Below, piece after piece: positions 57,718-64,000 of a DNA stretch of 64,000 bases (positions are counted from its first letter, which is position 1; every line of letters starts with the position of its first letter). The notes under the pieces are model-generated. The model was not told the origin of the DNA, searched no databases, and worked only from the letters and a program-made list of their open reading frames with translations. Origin of the DNA: an uncultured Clostridia bacterium (GTDB taxonomy: Bacteria > Bacillota > Clostridia > Christensenellales > Aristaeellaceae); contig CAKTXR010000012.1 in NCBI GenBank assembly GCA_934631025.1, positions 1 to 64,000 on the forward strand, given 5' to 3'. A program made the translations under genes and the position numbers.

Positions 57718-58728
57718 TCAGCGATTCCAGCCGGTCAGCGCGTCAAAGGCCGGCCAGCCGAGCGCGGCATAGAAGCGATGTCCCTCCGGCCCGACGATGT
57801 GGCGGCACATATCCGGCGCGCCCGCGGCCGCATAGAGCCTTTCGGTCGTCTCATATTCGCGGTTGGCCGAATCGATCGGGAAAATCGTGTCCTTCAGGCC
57901 GTTGACGATCACCAGCGGCCGCGGCGCGATCAGGCCGGTCAGATCACCCATGTCGAACGACCGCATCACGCCCTGCACATAGTTGCAGGAGCAGTGATAC
58001 TGTACGCCGATCGACTCCTTATAGCCGCAGAACGCGCAGGACGGCATGGCCGCGGCGATGCGCTCGTCCATGGCCGCCGCGTAGATGGTCGCCGTGCCGC
58101 CGCCGGAATTGCCCATCACGGCCAGCCGCTTCACATCCACCTGCGGGAAGTGCTTCTCGAGCAGATCGATCGTGCGGGAAATGTCCCACACGCGCTCGCC
58201 CAGTATCGTACGCCCCAGCAGCAGCGCCGCCATGGCCGGCTGATAGCAGGCGGGGCCTTTTTCCGTGCCGCCGCACTCGCCGAAGCCGCGCTGCTCGAGC
58301 GCCAGCGCCGCATAGCCCTTGGCGATCACCTGCCGCGCAAAGTCGCGGTCGCCGCCGCTGATCGTCTCCGCATCGCCCGGGAATTTCGGTACGCCCAGCG
58401 AAATGTGCATGCCGGTCGCGTGACCCTGAAGGCAGATCACCACCGGCACGGCCCCCTGAGCGCCCTTCGGAACACGCAGATGCGCGCGCGCCTGATAGTG
58501 TGCCTCCGTGTTGAACAGCAGACGGTATTCTGTGTAGTCAGCCTCTTCTTTCGTCCATTCGATTTGCAGATTGTCATCGCACTTTTCAAACGTATCCATG
58601 CCCAGCAGCGCGCCCAGCTTTTCGCGCGCCGCCTTCTGCCAGGCCGCAAAGTCCTCGCCCGGGCGATAGGCGCTCTCGCGCTTCACATGATCCATCATAA
58701 AAATATGCTGCGTCTGGGGATTATTCAT
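57718..58728 (-). CDS. Alpha/beta hydrolase (acetyl-esterase/dienelactone-hydrolase-like)
   Basis: A 336-aa cytoplasmic hydrolase. The nucleophile motif is AVMGNSGGGTATIYAA, the acid Asp lies in IVNGLKDTIFPIDSAN and the His in VGPEGHRFYAALGW. An oxyanion region LQGHATGMHISLG precedes it. This resembles the abhydrolase_7/acetylxylan-esterase-like group often encoded near glycan genes. The ATG at 58728 has AGGAGG at ten bases; one three codons upstream is too close to the site. It lies five bases after the CapA gene. Confidence 0.86.
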   Translation of the reverse strand: MNNPQTQHIFMMDHVKRESAYRPGEDFAAWQKAAREKLGALLGMDTFEKCDDNLQIEWTKEEADYTEYRLLFNTEAHYQARAHLRVPKGAQGAVPVVICLQGHATGMHISLGVPKFPGDAETISGGDRDFARQVIAKGYAALALEQRGFGECGGTEKGPACYQPAMAALLLGRTILGERVWDISRTIDLLEKHFPQVDVKRLAVMGNSGGGTATIYAAAMDERIAAAMPSCAFCGYKESIGVQYHCSCNYVQGVMRSFDMGDLTGLIAPRPLVIVNGLKDTIFPIDSANREYETTERLYAAAGAPDMCRHIVGPEGHRFYAALGWPAFDALTGWNR

Positions 58729-58733
58729 CGCTC

Positions 58734-59828
58734 TCATTCCTCCTGTGCGCCGTCTGTCTGTGTACTGTGCCCCGTCCTGAACAGCTCGCGCAGCATATCC
58801 AGATGTGCTTCGCAGTCCAGATAGTGCGCCATGAGCTCGCGGTGCGTCTCGTCGCCGTCCATCGCCTGACGCACGCAGTCGAGATACCCCGCGCCGTTTT
58901 CGCGCACGAAGCGCCGCCAGCCATCGAGCCAGCGCCCGTCCTTCAGCTCTTCGCTGCGCGCCTTAAAGCCGTCCAGTATCGCGCGCGCTTCCTCGCCGCC
59001 GGCCAGATCGACGCCCTTCTCTCCGGCGACAATCGGAATACAGCGGACGTTCACGTCTGCGCCGATGTCCAGAGAAACCATCAGCCCGCGCGACCAGAAC
59101 GGCTGCTCACTGAAATCGACAAAGTGAAAATTGCCCTGACCGTAGACGATTGTGCCGCCCGCGTGCCGCTCCATGCAGCCTATTATGTGGCTGTGCTGGC
59201 AGAGCACGACGTCCGCGCCCAGCTCGGTCATGGCATGGCACAATTCGCGCAGCCGCGGCGAGGGGTATTCGCAGTATTCCTTGCCGCCGTGATAGAGCAC
59301 GACGAGATAATCGGCGGTCTTTTTGACAGCCGCAATCTCGACCATCGCGTCGAAGGGATCAAAGGGCGCAGCGCCCGCCTGATCATCGAGCGCATAGGTA
59401 TACTCATGCTCGTTGAAGGCCAGCACGGCGATTTTCCGGCCGTCCTGCTCGATATAGTGCGGCCTTTTCGCTTCCCGCGCGTTTTCGCCGCAGCCGAACC
59501 AGTAAAGCCCTGCCGCGTCCAGCAGCCTTTCGGTCTCGTGAAGCCCGCCCACGCCGAAATCGAGGATATGGTTGTTGGCGATGGCGCAGTAGGTCACGCC
59601 CGCCGCCCTGAGCGTCGAAGCCGTCTGCACAGGTCCCTTCAGATTGGGGCCGAACTTGCGGATTTTATGTTCAGAATCGGTCAGCGCGCATTCCAGATTG
59701 ACGATCACGCGGTCGTGCGCGGCAAATTCGTCCTTTACGCGACCGAACAGCGCATCCGTATCGCCCATCTCAAAGAGCGGCGCGCTGTATTCCGTCGGCA
59801 CGGTGTCGCCGCAGATCAGCAGTTTCAT
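58734..59828 (-). CDS. CapA family protein (poly-gamma-glutamate-synthesis-like metallophosphatase)
   Basis: A 364-aa protein of the CapA superfamily, a calcineurin-like fold. Metal-site motifs are KLLICGDTVP, VIVNLECALTDSEHK, CAIANNHILDFGVGGLHETE and LCQHSHIIGCME. In capsule formation CapA helps anchor poly-gamma-glutamate, but many soluble clostridial members like this one, with no signal peptide, are outside capsule loci. No capB or capC is nearby, so capsule synthesis is unlikely here. GGAGG lies eight bases before the ATG at 59828. It leads CapA-esterase-AlkZ. Confidence 0.87.
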   Translation of the reverse strand: MKLLICGDTVPTEYSAPLFEMGDTDALFGRVKDEFAAHDRVIVNLECALTDSEHKIRKFGPNLKGPVQTASTLRAAGVTYCAIANNHILDFGVGGLHETERLLDAAGLYWFGCGENAREAKRPHYIEQDGRKIAVLAFNEHEYTYALDDQAGAAPFDPFDAMVEIAAVKKTADYLVVLYHGGKEYCEYPSPRLRELCHAMTELGADVVLCQHSHIIGCMERHAGGTIVYGQGNFHFVDFSEQPFWSRGLMVSLDIGADVNVRCIPIVAGEKGVDLAGGEEARAILDGFKARSEELKDGRWLDGWRRFVRENGAGYLDCVRQAMDGDETHRELMAHYLDCEAHLDMLRELFRTGHSTQTDGAQEE

Positions 59829-59850
59829 GGCTTTTTCCTCCGCAATATTG

Positions 59851-59886
59851 AAAAATAAGCCATACACATCGCTGCGCATGGCTTAT
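59851..59886 (-). terminator. Terminator between the sugar isomerase and CapA genes
   Basis: On the minus strand ATAAGCCAT (59878-59886) pairs with ATGGCTTAT (59855-59863), 14-base loop, followed by TTTT. It separates the isomerase from the CapA operon. Confidence 0.82.
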
Positions 59887-59897
59887 GGATGAACGGA

Positions 59898-60620
59898 TTA
59901 CTTCTCGAGGGACTTGAGGTACTCGATGCAGATCTTGGCCTCGGCCATGCCGCTGGGATTGCAGGTCTCGCTCTCAACGACCATCGGGATGCCCATTTCG
60001 ATCGCCTTGGCGTACACGTCGGCCACGGGCGCGGTGCCCATGCCCAGAGGCGTGCCATGGCCGTCCGCGTCGCCATCCTTGATGTGGATGACGCGGATGC
60101 GATCCTTCAGACGCTCGAGCAGCTCGACCGGGTGCTTCATGCCGACATACGCCCAGTAGGTGTCGATCTCGAGGTTCAGGTTGGTGCGGTACACCAGCTG
60201 ATCGTGGATCATGGAGCCGTCCTCATTGGGGCGGAACTCATGGGCATGGTTGTGATAGCCAAGGCTGATGCCCTCGGCGGCCAGCTTGGGCTGGAACTCG
60301 TTGGCCATATTGATGAAGGCGTCCAGCTTTTCCTGATTGCCCAGATCCGCGCCGGGAATGATGATGTTCTTGTTGCCGATGGCCTTGTGGAAGGCCACGG
60401 TCTCTTCAAAATGCTCGGCGACCTCCTGCCAGCCGGTGTGCGTGCCGGAGACCTTCAGGCCGTACTTGTCCAGCATACCCTTGACTTCCTCGGCGGTATG
60501 GCCGAAGAAACCGGCGAACTCGACAAACTTGTAGCCCAGCTCGGCCACCTGGCGCAGCGCCTCGTCCAGGCTCTCCTTGGTCAGATCGCGAACGCTGTAC
60601 ATCTGAATTCCGTATTCCAT
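59898..60620 (-). CDS. Sugar phosphate isomerase/epimerase family protein
   Basis: A 240-aa TIM-barrel protein of the xylose-isomerase-like superfamily. Metal-ligand sites are visible in YHNHAHEFRPNEDG, LNLEIDTYWAYVGM (Glu, Asp), VIHIKDGDADGHGTPLG and MVVESETCNPSG. Starts with MEYGIQMYSVRDLTKESLDE, typical of the short inosose-dehydratase or hydroxypyruvate-isomerase-like proteins. The ATG at 60620 has GAAGGGAG upstream. It is transcribed alone with its own terminator. Exact reaction unknown. Confidence 0.9.
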   Translation of the reverse strand: MEYGIQMYSVRDLTKESLDEALRQVAELGYKFVEFAGFFGHTAEEVKGMLDKYGLKVSGTHTGWQEVAEHFEETVAFHKAIGNKNIIIPGADLGNQEKLDAFINMANEFQPKLAAEGISLGYHNHAHEFRPNEDGSMIHDQLVYRTNLNLEIDTYWAYVGMKHPVELLERLKDRIRVIHIKDGDADGHGTPLGMGTAPVADVYAKAIEMGIPMVVESETCNPSGMAEAKICIEYLKSLEK

Positions 60621-60662
60621 AAATGTGTTCTCCCTTCAAACGTCGGTCTTTGCCAGTGACAT

Positions 60663-60668
60663 ATTATA
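60663..60668 (-). promoter_or_regulatory. Perfect -10 box before the sugar isomerase gene
   Basis: TATAAT on the minus strand 43 bases before the start. The region 17 bp upstream has no good -35 (TTTACA occurs at 15 bp), so the promoter may need an activator. Confidence 0.5.
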
Positions 60669-60697
60669 ACAATTTTGTCCGTTTGTAAATCGGTTTG

Positions 60698-62482
60698 TCA
60701 CGCATTCGGCGCATTTTTTACTGCCGGAACCGATGCGGCCAGCGGCAGCGTGAAGCTGAACGTGCTACCCTTGCCCTTTTCGCTGGTCACAGTGATGTTC
60801 TCGCCCATCTGCTGGAGAATCTCCCGCGCGATGGACAGCCCCAGCCCCGAGCCGGAGCCGGTGTGCGATTTATCCGCCTTATAGAAGCGATCGAACACAT
60901 ACGGCAGATCCTCCTCGGCAATGCCCACGCCGGTATCGGACACGCGCAGCACGGCCTTGCCGCCCTCCGTCTCAACGGACAGCGTTATGCGGCCGCCCTC
61001 GGGCGTATACTTCATGGCGTTGTCCAGCAGTATGACAAGTATCTGCTCCACGCGGTCGGCGTTGGCCATAACGCACGGCCACTGTTCAGGCGGCGTGGTG
61101 AGCGTAAAGGTCTGCTCCTTGTCCGCAGCGGTGGAGGTATACTTTTCGGCCAGATCCTCCACGATGATCGACATATCGACCTTCCTGCACTCCAGCGACA
61201 GCCTTCCGCTCTGAAGGCGGCTCAGCTCCATCAGATCGTCGATCAGCCGAGACAGGCGCAGCGTCTCGCGCAATATGATGTTGTAATAGCGCATGCGGGC
61301 CTCCTCGCTGCGCACCATGCCGTCGCGCAGCGGCTCGATCAGACCGCGCAGCGCGGTCAGCGGCGTGCGCAGCTCATGCGACACATTGGCCACGAAATCG
61401 CGGCGCGTCCGCTCCAGCCGCTCGCTCTCGGTGATGTCCGAGAACAGGCCCACAGCGCCGACCGTGCAGCCCTTTTCATTGGAAACGGGGCTGATCGTCG
61501 CACGTATGACGCGCCCGCCCAGCGTTATGTCCTTCACGCTGGTCTGCTTGCGCGCCACGGCGGTATCGAAGGCCGCCCAGATCGTCTCGTCGCCGATGAG
61601 CGCCATGCGCCGCCCGGCGTTCGGATCGCCCTGCGGGAACAGTTCGAGCAGCGCCGGATTGGTATAGGTCACCTCGCCCTCGGAATTGATCGACACGAAG
61701 CCCTCGCGCAGGCTGTCCACCGACTGCTTGAGCCGGTTGCGCTCTATGGTCAGCTCGGAAATCGTATGCGACAATTCGCGCGAGAGATAGTTCAGCGAGG
61801 CGGCCATCTGGCCGATTTCGCCGCTCTGATCGGCGTCGGCGCGGATGCTGAAATCGCCGCCCGCCATGGCCAGCGCCACATCGCGCATCTGCCTGAGCGG
61901 CTTTATGATCCGGCCGATGATCAGATAAACCAGCATGACCGTAATCGGCATGATGATGAGAATCGAGATCAAAAGCGCGCTGTTGAGTCCGCGCACGGCG
62001 GCCATCGTCTCATAGAGCGGCACAAAGATGAGCACCGTGCCGCAGATTGCGCCGTCGCGCGTAATCGGCACGCCCACGCCCACAATCTGAACATTCGCCA
62101 CAGTCTGCGCACTGTAGGCCGAGACCTCCTCGCCCTTCAGCACGCGCGCAACGATATTGCCCATGGACGAAAACACGCTCTCGTCGATGTCGTCGTTGCT
62201 TATGACCATATTCCCGTCCGCGTCGGTGATGACGAAATAGCCGCCCAGCAGCTCCTCGTTGCTCTTCATGAAGTTCAGCATCGAGCCGGTTTTTTCAGAG
62301 CCGTCCTTCTGCGCGAGCAGCTGGCTGAGCACGCGCGCCTTGGGCAGCAGCTCGGCCGATTTGATGCTGGCGAACAGCGTGCGCGATATGGCGGTGTATA
62401 TCGCGCCGGTACACAGCGCGGCCAGCACCAGCGCCACGATGACCACCAGAAACACCTTCTGGAGCAGCACGCTTCTGTTCAT
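60698..62482 (-). CDS. Sensor histidine kinase (PhoR/WalK-like)
   Basis: A 594-aa membrane kinase. TM1 (VFLVVIVALVLAALCTGAIY) and TM2 (residues ~165-190) enclose an extracytoplasmic sensor domain (NMVISNDDIDESVFSSMGNI). Next come HAMP (IIKPLRQMRDVALAMAGGDF), a PAS domain (EGFVSINSEGEVTYTNPALL), HisKA with the phosphorylated His in NVSHELRTPLTALRGLIEPL and the ATPase domain (LDNAMKYTPEGG, DTGVGIAEEDLPYVFDRFYK, GSGLGLSIAREIL). It is co-transcribed with its response regulator (three-base gap). The order fits phosphate- or cell-wall-type regulation, but the signal is not readable. Confidence 0.94.
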   Translation of the reverse strand: MNRSVLLQKVFLVVIVALVLAALCTGAIYTAISRTLFASIKSAELLPKARVLSQLLAQKDGSEKTGSMLNFMKSNEELLGGYFVITDADGNMVISNDDIDESVFSSMGNIVARVLKGEEVSAYSAQTVANVQIVGVGVPITRDGAICGTVLIFVPLYETMAAVRGLNSALLISILIIMPITVMLVYLIIGRIIKPLRQMRDVALAMAGGDFSIRADADQSGEIGQMAASLNYLSRELSHTISELTIERNRLKQSVDSLREGFVSINSEGEVTYTNPALLELFPQGDPNAGRRMALIGDETIWAAFDTAVARKQTSVKDITLGGRVIRATISPVSNEKGCTVGAVGLFSDITESERLERTRRDFVANVSHELRTPLTALRGLIEPLRDGMVRSEEARMRYYNIILRETLRLSRLIDDLMELSRLQSGRLSLECRKVDMSIIVEDLAEKYTSTAADKEQTFTLTTPPEQWPCVMANADRVEQILVILLDNAMKYTPEGGRITLSVETEGGKAVLRVSDTGVGIAEEDLPYVFDRFYKADKSHTGSGSGLGLSIAREILQQMGENITVTSEKGKGSTFSFTLPLAASVPAVKNAPNA

Positions 62483-62485
62483 GCC

Positions 62486-63178
62486 TCAGCCCTCGACTTC
62501 AAATTTGTAGCCAACGCCGTAAACCGTCTTGAGCGACCACGGCACGCCCTCCTGCGGCAGCTTCTGACGGATGCGCTTTATGTGCGTATCCACCGTGCGC
62601 GTGTCGCCGAAAAAGTCGTAGCCCCAGACGTGCGAGAGAATCTGCTCGCGGCTGAACACCTGCCCGGCGTGAGAGGCCAGCATATGAAGGATCTCAACCT
62701 CCTTGGGCGTGAAGGGCACGACCTGCTCGCAGGCCTTGACCTGATAGTTGCTCAGATTGATCTCCAGATGCGGAAAGCGTATGATCGATTTGTCCTCAGG
62801 CGCCTTCTCGGAGAAGCGGCGCAGCACCGCCTTGATGCGCGCCAGCACCTCGCGCGGGCTGAAGGGCTTGACGATATAGTCGTCCGCGCCCAGCTCGAGC
62901 CCCAGTATGCGGTCGATCTCCTCGCTCTTGGCGGTTAGCATTATAATGGGAAGCGTCTTTGTCAGGCGAATCGTACGGCAGACGTCGATGCCCGACATGC
63001 GCGGCATCATCAGGTCGAGAATCATCAGATCGGGCTGGCGCTCCTCAACCAGCTTGAGCGCCTGCTCTCCGTCATAGGCCGAAATATGTTCATAGCCTTC
63101 CGCGTCCAGATACAGCCCTATGGACTCGTGGACGTTCGGGTCGTCGTCGCAGATCAGAATAAGCGGACAATGCTTCAT
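62486..63178 (-). CDS. OmpR/PhoB family response regulator
   Basis: A 230-aa regulator. The receiver domain has the acidic pocket in LILICDDDPNVHESI, the phosphoacceptor Asp55 in LMILDLMMPRMSGID, Thr in IIMLTAKSEE and Lys in YIVKPFSPREVLARI. The C-terminal winged helix (residues ~135-228) contains FTPKEVEILHMLASHAGQVF, ILSHVWGYDF and VDTHIKRIRQKL-PQEG. It resembles PhoP/WalR-type proteins. AGAGGTG precedes the ATG. It is first in the operon with the histidine kinase. Confidence 0.95.
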   Translation of the reverse strand: MKHCPLILICDDDPNVHESIGLYLDAEGYEHISAYDGEQALKLVEERQPDLMILDLMMPRMSGIDVCRTIRLTKTLPIIMLTAKSEEIDRILGLELGADDYIVKPFSPREVLARIKAVLRRFSEKAPEDKSIIRFPHLEINLSNYQVKACEQVVPFTPKEVEILHMLASHAGQVFSREQILSHVWGYDFFGDTRTVDTHIKRIRQKLPQEGVPWSLKTVYGVGYKFEVEG

Positions 63179-63229
63179 AAATTTAACACACCTCTTTGCG
63201 GGCGGCCTCGCCCTAATCTCGTGATTTTA

Positions 63230-63258
63230 TTATACGACAGAGCGGGCGCGGCGCGCAA
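63230..63258 (-). promoter_or_regulatory. Probable promoter of the two-component operon
   Basis: On the minus strand TTGCGC (63253-63258), a 17-bp spacer and TATAAT (63230-63235), about 52 bases before the regulator. Confidence 0.65.
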
Positions 63259-63264
63259 TGCCGT

Positions 63265-63293
63265 TTGCGAATAAGCCATAATGTTTTCATAAT
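63265..63293 (+). promoter_or_regulatory. Probable promoter of the helical-bundle gene
   Basis: TTGCGA (63265-63270), a 17-bp spacer and CATAAT (63288-63293), back to back with the two-component promoter. Confidence 0.5.
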
Positions 63294-63370
63294 CGCGCGC
63301 ATAATTCGCACCGCTTTACGGCACACTGACAGTGAAAATTCCAGATTTTTCGTTTCAGGAGGAAAGAGCC

Positions 63371-63799
63371 ATGGATCAGAGCATCTCACTTTTACAGGAA
63401 ATCGTGCGCGCGGCCCGCGACGGCGCGGAGGGCATCAGCCTCGTCATGGACAAGACCAGCGACGCCGCGCTGCGTCAGGCGCTGGGCGAGGAAAAGAAGC
63501 AGTACGCCGCCGTCGAACAGGACGCGGGCAATCATCTGATCGATCTGGGCGGGCAGGCCGAGCCGGAGAAAATCATGAACCGCGCGGGCATGTGGATGGG
63601 CATGCAGTTGAACACGCTGATGGACAAAAGCCCCTCGCATCTGGCCGAAATCCTCATTCAGGGCAACACCATGGGCGTGATCGGCCTGATCCGCGCAAAA
63701 AACGATTATCCCAAGGCCGATCAGAGCAGCGTCGATCTGCTAAAGCGCATCATGACGCTGCAATACGACGGCATTGAGCGCGCCAAGTCGTTCATTTAG
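63371..63799 (+). CDS. Uncharacterised four-helix-bundle protein (ferritin-like/DUF2383-like)
   Basis: A 142-aa soluble, mainly helical protein. The pattern SISLLQEIVRAARDGAEGIS near the start and MDKSPSHLAEILIQGNTMGV in the middle is shared with a widespread Firmicute family of hypothetical proteins that resemble ferritin-like bundles. No metal-ligand set is convincing. The ATG at 63371 has AGGAGGAAAG nine bases upstream; thirteen residues of open frame before it lack a site. It is divergent from the two-component operon, so it might be a target of that system. Confidence 0.75.
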   Translation: MDQSISLLQEIVRAARDGAEGISLVMDKTSDAALRQALGEEKKQYAAVEQDAGNHLIDLGGQAEPEKIMNRAGMWMGMQLNTLMDKSPSHLAEILIQGNTMGVIGLIRAKNDYPKADQSSVDLLKRIMTLQYDGIERAKSFI

Positions 63800-63835
63800 A
63801 AAAAGTGCGTCCAAATCAGGGCGGAAACATGAAAA

Positions 63836-63872
63836 ATAACGCGGCGGCTCTTGTATTTCGCGCCCGCGTTAT
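63836..63872. repeat. Inverted repeat over the glnS promoter
   Basis: ATAACGCGG (63836-63844) and CCGCGTTAT (63864-63872) are perfect 9-bp inverted arms around 19 bases that include the -35 box. It could be an operator or, on the minus strand where TTTTT follows the second arm, a terminator. Confidence 0.55.
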
Positions 63873-63880
63873 GATACGAT
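63851..63880 (+). promoter_or_regulatory. Probable promoter of glnS
   Basis: TTGTAT (63851-63856), an 18-bp spacer and TACGAT (63875-63880), 40 bases before the GTG start. Confidence 0.55.
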
Positions 63881-63919
63881 AAAGGGCAACAGGATAAACA
63901 TCTGAAGGGGGTTTCGTTC

Positions 63920-64000
63920 GTGGAAAACACCGAGAAAAAAGCGAGCAATTTTATCGAAGAGTTTATCGACGCCGACCTGGCCAGCGGACGCACGGAAAAG
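63920..64000 (+). CDS. glnS: Glutaminyl-tRNA synthetase, N-terminal fragment (runs off the window)
   Basis: Only 27 codons are present. The start is GTG with AAGGGGG nine bases before it. The sequence contains SNFIEEFIDADLASG, close to the conserved N-terminus of bacterial GlnRS (S-N-F-I-x-x-I-I-D-x-D-L-x-x-G), which precedes the HIGH-containing catalytic domain. The frame is open to the window edge. The identification rests on this short motif and is therefore likely rather than certain. Confidence 0.8.
   Translation, partial: MENTEKKASNFIEEFIDADLASGRTEK

Noticed and set aside
58734..59828. Poly-gamma-glutamate capsule locus
   Set aside because: Only a CapA-like gene is present; capB and capC are absent and the protein has no export signal.
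60695..62938. 747-codon plus-strand frame opposite the kinase and regulator
   Set aside because: The minus-strand kinase and response regulator have complete domain sets; the plus-strand product is His/Gln/Arg-rich.
1..64000. CRISPR arrays, insertion sequences, prophage genes, rRNA or replication origin
   Set aside because: No regularly spaced direct repeats, transposase or integrase motifs, phage structural genes, rRNA segments or DnaA-box clusters were seen.

Overview
The window is GC-rich bacterial DNA (about 60% G+C by eye) from a spore-forming lineage of the Clostridia, most likely an uncultured gut Firmicute. The evidence is the pairing of spoIIGA with sigE, CotF-type coat proteins, a tyrosine T-box, the sepF/ylmH/divIVA division cluster, the rplU-prp-rpmA trio with an N-terminally extended L27, and many sugar-acid and glycan genes. 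No phage, transposase, CRISPR array or rRNA was seen.

Layout. 0-5 kb, minus strand: a MATE pump, two GNAT acetyltransferases, a tRNA-Pro/tRNA-Ala operon, and the sporulation locus spoIIGA-sigE-sigG. The sigG gene is cut off after sigma region 2 and runs into unrelated DNA, although a good SigF-type promoter still precedes it. 5.2-14.8 kb, plus strand: a Mrp-type cation/proton antiporter operon (E, F, G, MbhD-like, MbhE-MrpB fusion, C and four NuoL/M/N-like subunits). 14.9-20 kb: a lipoprotein, a metallophosphoesterase with an AraC regulator, and the divergent mannonate dehydratase and SDR oxidoreductase genes. 20-23 kb: a secreted protein with eight Ig-like (BIG2) repeats and an NlpC/P60-like domain. 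23-27 kb, minus: Nudix, DUF554, OGG-type glycosylase, GNAT and the L21-Prp-L27 operon. 27-30 kb: a second AraC regulator, a coiled-coil protein, deoD and a HAD phosphatase.

30-38 kb, minus: a Gfo/Idh/MocA enzyme, then DUF5665-lspA-rluD, then the division cluster (HlyD-like, yggS, sepF, yggT, ylmH, divIVA). In related bacteria this cluster normally follows sigG directly; here it lies about 30 kb away. 38-43 kb: lgt, pncB, an acetyl-esterase-like enzyme, two small coat-type proteins and recX. 43-47.5 kb: a three-gene sugar cassette and a beta-lactamase-fold hydrolase. 47.6-53.8 kb: lysA, two overlapping FAD oxidoreductases, and T-box-controlled tyrS with a YigZ protein. 53.9-60.6 kb: a P-loop kinase, a GH5-like glycosidase, an AlkZ-like protein, an esterase, a CapA protein and a sugar isomerase. 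60.7-64 kb: a PhoR/PhoP-type two-component system, a helical-bundle protein and the first 27 codons of glnS.

The most unusual feature is the broken sigG at a synteny break. It could reflect loss of sporulation, a chromosomal rearrangement (possibly a reversible one), or an assembly join; the sequence alone cannot decide. Other points of interest are the four-antiporter Mrp complex, the overlapping FAD pair, the SepF with a very long Ser/Arg linker, and an HlyD-like protein leading the division cluster. No wholly new system was established.
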